Assembly: GCA_016858145.1 (NCBI GenBank)
Contig: JAEHOE010000022.1
Span: 1,116,001-1,180,000 of the forward strand
Direction of reading: 5' to 3'
Source: Edaphochlamys debaryana
Taxonomy: Eukaryota; Chlorophyta; Chlorophyceae; Chlamydomonadales
DNA: 64,000 nt
A model generated the notes under the pieces. It had not been told where the DNA came from. It ran no database searches and was given only the letters and a program-made list of their open reading frames with translations. Below are positions 32,881 through 43,665 of the stretch, one piece after another (position 1 is the first letter of the stretch; each line of letters opens with the position of its first letter). The position numbers and the translations under genes were made by a program.

Positions 32881-33153
32881 GGTCCTGCCTGAGCGCGCTG
32901 CAAGAGACCAATTGCAACCGAGCGAGAGCCCTTCGGCATCTCTTTCACTCGCGCTTCGCCACCTGACCGTGCGTGCACGCAAACGTCCTTGACGGACCGG
33001 AAAGCGTGAAACTGCCAAGGTGAGCGCGGGCACATACAGCTCTGCCTCTGTAGCTCGCCAAGGGGCCCTCGCGCATGCATGCGTAGTTGCTGCGCACGCA
33101 CCGCCACGGCTCGCACCATTTACCGCCTCGCTCTTGCCTCTGTCTAATCACAG
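32881..33153 (+). promoter_or_regulatory. 5' region of first PTB gene with a 5'UTR intron
   Basis: A donor at 33019/33020 (actgccaag|gtgagc) and an acceptor directly before the ATG (aatcacag|ATG) define a 134-base leader intron. The two sister genes have the same arrangement, with the acceptor abutting the start codon. The transcription start is not resolved. Confidence 0.55.
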
Positions 33154-36100
33154 ATGCCTCCCGAGTACTGGACCGGTGAGCCCTGAGAGTATGGACGTGC
33201 TTCTGTTGTTGCGATTGAAGCGTGCGAACGCGTAGAATACCACTAACTGCTTCTCCGCCGCCGCACCTCAAACATTTCCGCCTGTTGTCCCCGACACTTC
33301 TCCTTGACAGATTACATGGTGGGTAACGGAGTGCGACGCGCAAGTTCGCAGGTTTCAGCCCGCGACTGCGGCGGGGGCATATTCATCGCGAGGCCGATGT
33401 TCCCGGCGCGGCCAGGCCGCGCAGCGCACTGCGCACACGTCCCTGCCCACACTCGGTGTAGGGTTGCGGCGTGTTCATGGCGGCCAACTGCCTATGCACC
33501 TCCGCGTGGCGACGGCCCTCTTATCTGCCCTGCGCGCGTCCCCTCGGTGCCGGCCCTGCCTGTTCCCCGCAGTGGCTGGTGATTGTGGGCTTCATCGTGT
33601 CCTTCATCATGGCGGCGGGTATCGGCGCTAACGACGGTGAGGGCCGTTGTTATAATCCGGGGCGTAGTGCCGCGGTGAGGGGTGCAACTGATACTCACGT
33701 GCGATGGGGAGCCGGGACGTTGGGCGAGGGGATCATGGGGCTGGGTGGCCACGTCCTACGCTTTGCGCTCTATACCATACCTCAATCTCAGGGCGACGTA
33801 GAAGCACGCTGTCCTACGCAGTCATCAGGGTCCTCTGTGGGCCTGTCGCCTCTTGCAGCCGGCGGCCCCGCCCCAACGCCCCCTTCGCCCGCCCTTTGCT
33901 CCGCCCCCCTTCCCTCCCCTAAACCCCAGTCGCCAACGCCTTCGGCACCTCCGTCGGCGCCAAGACCATCACCCTCAAGCAGGCATGCCTCATCGCCGCT
34001 GTATTCGAGTTCGCTGGAGCCGTGGGCTTGGGAGGCGAAGTCACGAAAACCATTGCTGGCTCCATCGCCCGCCCCGCCGCCTTCCAGGCCCAGCCGGAGA
34101 TCTTCATGTGAGCGGCCCCGCAGGGCACAGGGCGAGGGGTGGACTGCTGCGTCGGGAAGCGGAATCAGTGTGCCGCAAGTTGCCCCGTCGCCGCCCCCTC
34201 CTGCTCCACCTCGCCTTCCTTTAGCGCGCCCTCCTGACACCCCGTGCTCGTCCCATGCAGGTACGGCATGATGGTGGCCCTGATTGCCGCGTCCTCGTGG
34301 GTCTTCACCGCCACGTACTTTTGCCTCGCAGTGTCGACCACGCACAGCGTCAGTGAGTTTATGGGCTGACCTCTCCCGCTGCCCTGCCTCCGTGATCTCG
34401 TGTGATAGATGCATGCGCCGCCTGCCTGGCTCCTCACTGCAATCTGCCTTGCTCACCTTGTCAATGTTTGTTTGACATGTTGCTGTTCCCTCTTTCTGCA
34501 CTGCAGTTGGCGCCGTGCTTGGCTTTGCCCTGGTGTGGGGTGGCAGTGGCGCTGTCGTCTGGAACGACAAGATGGACGAGTTCCCTTACTCCAAGGTCAG
34601 TGACTTGTTTTTGACGCCCCGCTACCGCTACACGCGCCCCTCTACGTGCCAGGTCCTTCCTCCGGTTCCTCCTCCTTCAGTCTAACGTTGCGGCCCCCTT
34701 TGCTCCCTGACAGGGCCTGGTGCCCGTCATCTGCTCCTGGTTCGTGTCCCCTCTCTGTTCCGGCATTGCCTCGGCTATCATCTTCTTCTGCACTCGCTTC
34801 TTCGTCCTTCGCCGTGAGAACAGCACCAACCTCGCCATCTACTGCTACCCCCTGCTCGTGGCCGTCACCGTGTTCATCAAGTGGGTGTGGGGGACATCGA
34901 TGTGGGAGGGAATCAGCCGGGGCTTGCCCCAGCCCACGAGCCTATGATGTTGTTGCTCAACTGTGCTTCTCTCCATCACTGCAGCGTTTTCTTCGTGATC
35001 TACAAGGGCGCTAAGAATGTTGCCGGCTGGAGCTCCGACAAGGCTGCTTGGGTTGCCGGCGCGATTGCCGGTGGCTGCTTCCTGGTTGCCTGCTTCCCCG
35101 GAATTTGGATCCTGCGCAAGGTCGTGGCGCGTGACATGGAGAGGTGGGTTCAAGCGGTACTTTCACAGCGCAGCGTGCCATCTTCAATGCACGCTGCTGT
35201 ATAGCTTACTTTCTCCCTGGCATGTCACCCCACGGTCAGTAAATTCTTGATTCACTGTGCTCGCAGGGCTGCCCAGAAGGCTGCGGACGCCGAGGCCGCT
35301 GCCAACAAGACGGCCGATGACGTGGAGGAGGCTGAGCCGGAGCCCTCTAGCAAGGCCATGAAGATGTTCAACTCCCTGAAGCGTGCTGCGACCCGCGGTC
35401 TGAACAAGGACATTCACCAGGTGGGCACGTTGGGGGCTGTGGGCTGTGTGCCGCCTACCTGAGATTCATATGCACAGCGTCACCGATTGCCGGTTGCCAG
35501 CTGCTTACGATGGCCCTTGCCTCTCCCGTGAGCTCACCATTCGATTGCCTTTCCTCGAGCTGTCCCTCCTCACGTCTGATCTCACCTCTCGACCCTCGCG
35601 CCCTCCCACAGCACGTGGAGACCAACCAGGAGATCCACGACATGCACGCCGCCGCCGAGGTCTTCACGCCTGAGACCGAGCAGGTCTTCAAGTACCTCCA
35701 GGTCTTCTCTGCCTGCGCTGTGTCATTCGCCCACGGCGCCAACGATGTGGCTAACGCCGTCGGCCCCTTCTCCGGCATCTGGTGAGCACGAGAGCGACAT
35801 TGTTTGCAGGGGTTTTCCGGGAAAGGGCTCGGTGCCGTACTCGGTTCAGTTAGTGACTCGGGCCTCATGGGACCTGGGGTGGGCCTCTTGGAACCTGAGG
35901 TGGGAATGTTCGTGTGGTGCTCCGGATGGCAATAGCGGAGGGCTTGCCACGGGACAAGCCCGATTGCGTCAGTACAGGAACCGTTGCCAAGCTGCGTTAT
36001 GAACCCTTGCCCCAACCTTCCGCTCAGGTACGTGTACCGCAACTGGACCATCAGCTCTTCTGGCGATACCCCCGTCTGGGTGCTGGCCATGGGCGGTGCT

Positions 36101-37148
36101 GGTATCGTGGTTGGCCTTGCCACCTACGGGTACAACATCATGATGACCCTGGGTGTGGGCCTCGCCAAGATGACCCCATCCCGCGGCTACAGCGCTGAGA
36201 TTGCTACTTCGTTCGCCGTGTCGCTTGCGTCCGTTTATGGCCTGCCGGTCTCCACCACCCAGTGCATCACGGGTGCCGAGATGGGCGTGGGTCTGGTCGA
36301 GAACGTGAGGACCGGCGTCAACTGGAAGCTGTTTGCCAAGCAGATCCTGGCCTGGGTCTTCACCCTGTTCGTCTCCGCCCTTGTGTCGGCTGCTATCTTC
36401 GCCTACGGCGTGTACGCCCCTTCCATCACCATGTCCAAGGACATCACCAAGTACGAGGACGGCATTCGGTCTATGTCGCAGGACCTGTATAAGGTTCTCA
36501 CTGCGTAAGTTCTATTGCACAAGGGACTCACGGTGTAACCGCTATGGCAGTAGCTTCCGGGAAAGCGCAAAGCCATTTGCTGTCGCGGGTGCAGCTGTCG
36601 CGGGCTGCTCATTGTTGACGCATTCGGCTCCCTCTCGCTCCCCACTCTCGCAGCTCCAACCTGGAGCTCAACCGGACGTATGGCTACAATGACACCGCCC
36701 TCAACTCCACCATTGCCAAGAGCTTGACCACCTACTCGAAGATGTTTGACACGAAGAAGATCGGGTACATTGATCCCGACCAGCTTCTCGCGCAGCTCAA
36801 CTCGTCCCTCGTGACCTACGCGAACTACTCCGTGGTGAGTGTTTGCACTGACGATGATGGCTGTTTAGCGTGTTTCGCGGCTTGGATGAGCTAGACAGAG
36901 CGTTCCCAGCCTTTCCTAGCCCGTCCCTAGCCGGGCAAGCCTCTTTAGCCCGTCCCTGGTCCCTTATGTTCGCACCAACGCCCTGTGCCCCCCTCCAGGT
37001 CGTCACGGGCTACAACCGCTCGACCAAGGCCGTCATCCCCGAGCGTGCTCCGACCGTGCCCCTTCAGTCAACCCTCGTCCAAGTGCAGCCCTTCTCTCAA
37101 GCAGCGCTCACCCAGAAGCCCGCCCCTGCGCCCGCTGCCAACCCATGA
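33154..37148 (+). CDS. PTB: PiT-family Na+/phosphate symporter (PTB), copy 1
   Basis: Thirteen exons: 33154-33175, 33311-33318, 33573-33636, 33930-34107, 34261-34352, 34507-34595, 34714-34880, 34985-35143, 35267-35420, 35612-35781, 36028-36504, 36654-36834 and 36999-37148. They total 1,911 bases, 636 aa. It is a plasma-membrane carrier moving phosphate with Na+. Both halves carry the PiT signature: [12 protein letters not shown] at residues 28-39 and [15 protein letters not shown] at 352-366. Many membrane helices flank a charged cytosolic loop ([14 protein letters not shown], then [14 protein letters not shown]). The tail after the last helix ([13 protein letters not shown]...) is shared by all three copies. 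Exon 2 is an 8-base microexon (AT TAC ATG); the sister genes lack the intron after it. The number within the PTB family is not determined. Confidence 0.93.
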
Positions 37149-37348
37149 TCGTGGACAAGGGTTAACCATCGACTTATTGACTAGTTAGTAGAGATCTTTG
37201 CTGTATGCAGCTGTAGAGTTGTCGACGCTGTGATGGCTGGGGTCTAGATGGCCGTGTGCCGTGCCGTGTGTGCCGTGCCCCATGATATGTCCTACCATGC
37301 TTGCGCGCGTTAGTGAGTTGAACAGAGAAACAACTTGATCCCGAACGG

Positions 37349-37353
37349 TGTAA
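37349..37353 (+). terminator. TGTAA polyadenylation signal, PTB copy 1
   Basis: TGTAA is the usual green-algal poly(A) signal. It lies 200 bases past the stop codon, a normal 3'UTR length. Confidence 0.5.
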
Positions 37354-38425
37354 ATGATAACCCGCGCCATATGTGCGCGGCCTTTGTTTGGCCTGCGAGT
37401 TGGCGGGGCGGGAAGGGGGTTATGTTCGTTGTGTCGATGCTGTTGTTTGGAACCTCGTGATGAACTCCATGCGCAACCGCGTGTTAAGGAAGTGCTCTCC
37501 CTTCGCTTCTCCGTTCGTCCTCACCCGCGTTGCACCTCGTTAGGCATCGGCAGCCATGTACATGCTGCGCGGTCACATGCGCGCGGTGGTCACACGAGTG
37601 AACGTCTTCTAAACGAGGTTTCTCTGTTATACTTTTAAGCAGGTGTTTCTATTCAAGTCGGACCGCAGCGACACTAAGGTAAGTGCTCGCGCGGGTTACG
37701 GTTGCGGGATGTTTGGTCCCCTGCGCACGGACCACGGACCGCCCTACCTCCCCACCACCTGCCCACGCGCACCCGGCTTCCTACGCCCATGTGTCCTGTC
37801 TGCCATGTCAACTATTCCGACGAGTTGAGGCTTCACCCACCCCCATGTGAGCGTAACGGTTGGGGAGGATATGTCTGCTGCCCTGAACTTGCGATCGGCA
37901 GCGGCCTCCACCATCAATGCGTTGTATCCAGTATCAACTTTCACCTCCTTGGGGGCCTGGGGGTCCTCCAGGACATTGAGCGTAATGGCGCCCCACTTGA
38001 TGTCGGACAATCTAACGCATAACAAAATTAACAGAATTGGAGATTCCGGGGAATCGCGCGCCGTGAATCGGGCTGCGAGTTGAAAGTCTTCCTTGTGTGC
38101 CGCCGCTAACAATAATTCTACTCTAGTTTGCGCCTGAGACGCACCTTGTCCCCTCCGCTGCCGCGTGTCAGTCAACCGCTGACGCCCCAGCTGCCGTCGC
38201 ACGCCCAACGCAACCGCCTTCCCTTCAACCCGGTCGACAGCAGAGGTAGCAAAGGTGAAGCTTGTTGCTTTTCATCGTCGGGTGGGGTCGGACAGGGTGC
38301 TAGTGCGACTTTGGTCCGATGCTGTTGCCTTGTTCTCGCCGTGTCGCACCCGAGCTTGGCGCACGCCGCGCTGGCACTCGGTCGCTAATGTCCTAAACCT
38401 ATCTCTTTTTCCCATGCCGCCAGAG
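37354..38425 (+). promoter_or_regulatory. Promoter, leader and 5'UTR intron of PTB copy 2
   Basis: A donor at 37678/37679 (cgacactaag|gtaagt) resembles the leader donors of the sister genes (actgccaag|gtgagc, agtcaag|gtaagt). The next exon starts at or just before the ATG at 38426 (gccag|agATG), which makes a leader intron of about 0.75 kb. That is three to five times the length in the other copies, because extra sequence with an antisense open frame lies inside it. Confidence 0.5.
37744..38208 (-). other. Antisense open frame inside PTB copy 2 leader intron, unknown
   Basis: 154 codons on the minus strand, within sequence absent from the leader introns of the other two PTB genes. The middle reads like real protein (LSDIKWGAITLNVLEDPQAP, VDTGYNALMVEAAADRKFRA). 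No family is recognised. It may be a fragment of a captured gene or mobile element; it has no clear start context or splice partners. Confidence 0.3.
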
Positions 38426-41400
38426 ATGCCGCCCGAGTACTGGACAGGTGAGCCCTGGGTGCACCGAGGTCGCTGCCGCTTGTGCGTGTGACTGTGCGTG
38501 AGGGTCGAGGACTGAGAACTGTTCCCTCCCCAGATTATATGTGGCTGGTGATTGTGGGTTTCATCGTGTCGTTCATCATGGCGGCGGGTATCGGCGCTAA
38601 CGACGGTGAGGGACGGAAGGGGAGGGGGTGGCAGCGGGAGGCAGAGGCTGAGTCCCTCCGAGCGGCGCAGGGGCGGCGTTACCTTGCTGTGACTTTAAGA
38701 GCATGCCCCATTGGCACGAATTTATCCCAGCTTGCGGGACCTGCGGCGCTGTCAGTACTGGTGTGGTCAGTTGATGGCCCACGTGGCGTCCCCGCTCCTA
38801 ATGCGTCCTATCCCCCTGGACCCCCTCAACCCCATTCCCAAACCCCAGTCGCCAATGCCTTCGGCACCTCCGTCGGCGCCAAGACCATCACCCTCAGGCA
38901 GGCATGCCTCATCGCCGCTGTATTCGAGTTCGCCGGAGCTATTGGGTTGGGAGGAGAAGTCACGAAAACCATTGCTGGCTCCATCGCTCGCCCAGCCGCC
39001 TTCCAAGCCCAGCCCGAGATCTTCATGTTAGTGGATGCCAGGGCACAGGGCGAGGGGTGGACTGCTGCGTCGGGAAGCGGGATCAGTGTGCCGCAAGTTG
39101 CCCCGCCGCCACCTCCTCCTGCTCCACCTCGCCTTCCTTTTGCGCGCCCTCCTGACACCCCGTGCTCGTCCCATGCAGGTACGGCATGATGGTGGCCCTG
39201 ATTGCCGCGTCCTCGTGGGTCTTCACCGCCACGTACTTTTGCCTCGCAGTGTCCACCACGCATGCCGTCAGTGAGTGGTGGTGCTAGGAAGCATTGGGTC
39301 TCAGAGTTCGCTCATTCTGTTGGTGTCGTTTTACCATCCGTATCCCACGTTCGGGTGGTCTTTCCTGGGCCTGACTTGCTCTGTGCTGCCCTGATTGCCC
39401 TGTGCTGCAGTCGGCGCCGTCATGGGGTTCGCTCTGGTGTGGGGCGGAAGTGGTGCTGTGGTCTGGAATGATCACCAGGACGCCTTCCCTTACTCGAAGG
39501 TAGGGCAGTGAGGCGGCCTCGCCCCAACGCGACTTGTTTAGCCTTGCTCCGTGGACCCGCTCCAACGAAACCTGCTACCGATTTACCTCTGCCCCTGTGC
39601 TGCGCTGGGTTGTGCTTTGCTTTCAACCCATCCTCGCCTCTCCTGCAGGGTCTGGTCCCCGTCATCTGCTCCTGGTTCGTTTCCCCCATTATGTCTGGCA
39701 TAGTGTCCGCTTTCATCTTTGTCTGCTCACGCTTCTTCATCCTTCGCCGCGAGAACAGCACCAACCTCGCCATCTACTGCTACCCCCTCCTCGTGGCCGT
39801 CACCGTGTTCATCAAGTGGGTGTGGGGTGCTTTGAAGTGGGAGGGGATCGGCCGGAGATTGCCCCCACTAGCCCATGATGTTGTTGCTCAACTTCGCTTA
39901 TCTTCATCTACCCTGCAGCGTGTTCTTCGTGATCTACAAGGGCGCTAAGAATGTGGCTGGCTGGAGCTCCGACAAGGCCGCCTGGGTGGCGGGCGTCATT
40001 GCCGGCGGCTGCTTCCTGGTAGCCTGCTTCCCCGGCATCTGGATCCTGCGCAAGGTCGTGGCGCGCGACATGGAGAGGTGGGATTGTGCACGGCACTGGC
40101 TGGGGATGGACGGTCGGGGCCTAGGGTTTGGCATGCGCGGGTCTGTGGTGGTAATCTGTCGCCTGCCAAGTGCCAGCCCCCTGGCGTCCCACACCGTTTC
40201 TCCCGCTAGCCAGCAGCGTGTCGCGTGCCCGGCTTGGAAGACCCCCGTGCGGGCAGGATATGACAAGAGATCATCCACTTCGTCTGCCGCGCAGGGCTGC
40301 CCAGAAGGCTGCCGAGGCCGAGGCCGCCGCCAACAAGCCCCCTGGCGATGAGGAGGCGGCTCCAGAGCAGGAGTCGAGCAAGGCCATGAAGATGTTCAAC
40401 TCGCTCAAGCGCGCTGCCACCCGCGGCCTCAACCAGGACATCCACGCGGTGAGTTGCCAGGCCGCCTGTTGTCTGACCGTCAGGTCAGGTACCGCATCCG
40501 GCCAGCCACAGGTCGGTTTGGTCTGGGCCCTTCCTGTTGCCGGTGCCCTCACTTGAAGCCCCGTCTACGTCTTTACCCAGTTGTCCCTTATCCTTCAGAC
40601 GTTCAAAGCTGCCTTCCATCTCCCCGCTCCCCGAACCTTGCGCCCCCCCCACAGCACGTTGAGAACAACCAGGACGTTCACGACATGCACGCCGCCGCCG
40701 AGGTCTTCAGCCCCGAGACTGAGCAGGTCTTCAAGTACCTCCAGGTCTTCTCTGCCTGTGCTGTGTCCTTCTCTCACGGCGCCAACGATGTGGCTAACGC
40801 CGTCGGCCCCTTCTCCGGCATCTGGTGAGGAGATGGCTAGGGCTGCCTGTGAGCAATTTGGGATGCTGATATGTCAGACTGTTGCTGTCTGTACTGGGGA
40901 TTCCGGAAGGCCGCCCCCACTGCTTTTGCATTAGATATGCCTTCCTGAAGGCTTGATTCATCCCTTCTGTCAGGTTCGTGTACCGCAACTGGTACGTCTC
41001 TGCTACTGGTGATACTCCCGTCTGGGTTCTGGCCATGGGCGGCGCTGGTATTGTCGTCGGCCTCGCCACGTACGGTGAGCATGCGAAGGAGCGGACTGCG
41101 AGCTGGGGACACTGGCCGGGGCACACGAGCTGTAAAACGACGGCCTCCGTGTTGACACGGTCTTTCCCCCCTTCCCCCAGGCTACAACATCATGATGACC
41201 CTGGGTGTGGGCCTCGCCAAGATGACTCCGTGCCGCGGTTACGCCGCAGAAATTGCCACATCCTTCACAATTTCGCTTGCGTCCGTTTATGGACTGCCGG
41301 TCTCCACCACCCAATGCATCACTGGAGGCGAGATGGGCGTGGGGCTTGTCGAGAACGTCAGGACCGGCATCAACTGGAAGTTGCTGGCTAAGCAGGTTCT

Positions 41401-42198
41401 GGCCTGGATCTTCACCCTGATTGTCTCCGGATTCGTGTCAGCCGCTATTTTTGCCTACGGCGTGTACGCCCCGTCCATCACCATGTCCAAGGACATCACC
41501 AAGTACGAGGACGGCATCCGGTCCATGTCGCAGAGCCTGTACAAGGTCCTCAATGGGTAAGTAGTTCGTTAACAAGCAACACAAGGGACCAAAGCCATGA
41601 AACACCATCGGGGAAAGTCCGCTTCAGCAGTGCAGCTGTCGCGGGCTGCTCATTGCTGACGCGTTCGGCTCCTTGTCGCCCCCCGCTCTCGCAGCTCCAA
41701 CCTGGAGCTCAACCGGACGTACGGTTTTAACGACACTACTCTGAATGCCACAATCGCTAAGGGCTTCACTACCTACTCGAAGATGTTCGACACCAAGAAG
41801 ATTGGCTACATCGACCCCGAGCAGCTTCTCGCGCAGCTCAACACGTCGCTCGTGACCTACGCCAACTACTCCGTGGTGAGTGTCGTGCCGGGCGGGACAG
41901 GTGCTTGGATGGCATGGTCTGACCAGAAGTCATGTGGTAGCTCCTCCAAACCACCTTACGTGCCCGATTGCCCGTAGCCTAAAGGCAAGGCGTTGGACCC
42001 CACGGCTGGCCCCCCTTGCTCCGTAACACCACGCCCTGTGCCCCCCTCCAGGTCGTCACGGGCTACAACCGCTCGACCAAGGCCGTCATCCCCGACCCCC
42101 AGACGGTCCCAGGACCCCTCGAGTCGACGCAGGTCCAGGTGCAGCCCTTCTCGCAAGCGGCGCTCACAGGAAAGCCTGCTCCTGCGCCGGCTCCGTAA
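38426..42198 (+). CDS. PTB: PiT-family Na+/phosphate symporter (PTB), copy 2
   Basis: Exons 38426-38447, 38534-38605, 38849-39026, 39179-39270, 39411-39499, 39649-39815, 39919-40077, 40295-40448, 40655-40824, 40974-41074, 41181-41556, 41695-41875 and 42052-42198. They total 1,908 bases, 635 aa. It has the same architecture as copy 1, with both PiT signatures ([36 protein letters not shown]). Exon 1 is the characteristic 22-base MPPEYWT exon. The intron at 41075-41180 (TACG|gtgagc...cccccag|GC) is private to this copy; copies 1 and 3 have one continuous 477-base exon here. Several introns are almost identical to those of copy 3. Confidence 0.93.
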
Positions 42199-43077
42199 TC
42201 GAAGCACTTTTCGCAGCTTCGGTGTTTATGGGCAGCTCGCCATGGGCTTGAGCTGAAGGCTTGGCAAGGACAAGGATGAGGCCTGCATGCATGATAGTTC
42301 TCTTGAGCGCCCGTGCTGCAGGGGGAGGTTGGGGTTCCGCCAAGCAAAACGCAATGCCAGTGGATGAGCTCATGCTCGGCTAAGGCAATGACACCTTGCA
42401 GCTCTGGGACTCGGCTTAAACCAAAGCGCAGTGGGGGGGGGTGGGGTTTGTGGGGGCTGGGGTAGGAGTCACGGGTCAGGAGGCAGGGGTCGACCGAGCT
42501 GACAGGAGGGTGTCTTGCCTTTGTGGTGAGCGGTGAGCGCGTTTGCTTATGCTGGCGGGACCTATTGATTGACTTGTGCTGAGGCTGCAGGCGAGTCAGT
42601 GCCAGTAGTCATTGAGGATTCACGGCAATTCCAGCAGATGTTCGCACGGGATCAGACTGCGAAGCTGCTGAGGAGGTGGGGCAGCTAGCAAGTCCTGCTC
42701 TTAGCCGCATCCGTTTCATGCATTGCGAAAGATTGGGCGTGTGGCGTTAGCCGGGGTACTCCCTATATGTTACGCATGGCGCGAGGTGCTGGGGTTAGTG
42801 TGTCAGGCGTGTGTTGTGCACAACCCCAGCGGTAGTTGCGCATGTATGTGCATCCGTGCGGATGTGAGCTGGCGTTTGCACAAGGAGGTCAAAGCGGTCC
42901 GCAGGAGGTAAATCGGTAAATTTTCTCTGCACTCGCGCAGCACTTTTCGCGGCTAGAGCATAATAGACGTGGTGTTTCTGTACGTGCGTGGCGGCTTGTG
43001 CATTGAGGTTCGTTCGGCGCGGAACCCTGTGCGCCCAACCTGATATGTCCGCCTCAACGCGTTGCGCGCGTTTCGCG
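42199..43077 (+). other. Spacer between PTB copies 2 and 3
   Basis: Holds the 3'UTR of copy 2. I see no clear TGTAA signal and no gene. A G-rich tract (gtgggggggggtgggg) lies at 42431-42446. Confidence 0.4.
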
Positions 43078-43665
43078 GGCGTGAGGGGGCGGGTTGTGCC
43101 TACCTCTAGTTGTTCAGCTGCGCAGTGAGGCTGACCAATTTCCCGTCAGGACCGATTCCCGGGGAATGTTTTGCACGGGATTCCATGATTCCCTCGGATG
43201 GAATTTCCAGCCGCCTCCCGCGGGGTTATGAGCTCAGCGCGAGCGCCTTAACTCGCATTGTGTGTCTCTGCTGAAGTCCTTGTCGCCATAACTCTCACGG
43301 GACCGTTCACGCACCCACCAGCCGCTCGCACGCACCTCTCGCCTGCTTTAGCCAGCGTTAGCGCGCCCCCTTTCCCATCACCTTGACGGGATCTCTCTAG
43401 CAGAGAGCAGTCAAGGTAAGTGGTGCGCCGACTCGCGCTTAACAAGTGGGGATGTGGCTGGCAGCGACTGCGTGACCACGCACTCTGACTTGCGGCAACA
43501 CAAGGGAACGAATTGACTCCCGAGAGTGACTCCTGGAGTACGCCTGTATTCTCGTCACGATAGGTGCTTGCCTTGCATATTTCTCCGGAGCCCCGTTGCA
43601 TTGCGGCACGCACCGCCCATGCTCACACCCGCACCGCCTTGCTCCTGCCCCTGTGCGCTTTGCAG
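43078..43665 (+). promoter_or_regulatory. Promoter and 5'UTR of PTB copy 3, with leader intron
   Basis: The segment 43078-43470 is strongly conserved with 48262-48700, downstream of the gene (shared ttgttcagctgcgcagtgag, ccggggaatgttttgcacgg, gaatttccagccgcct). A leader intron runs from 43416 (agtcaag|gtaagt) to 43665 (ctttgcag|ATG), 250 bases. Conservation of an untranslated block over hundreds of bases points to regulatory sequence or recent duplication. No specific operator is identified, and no exact phosphate-starvation box GNATATNC was found. Confidence 0.6.
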
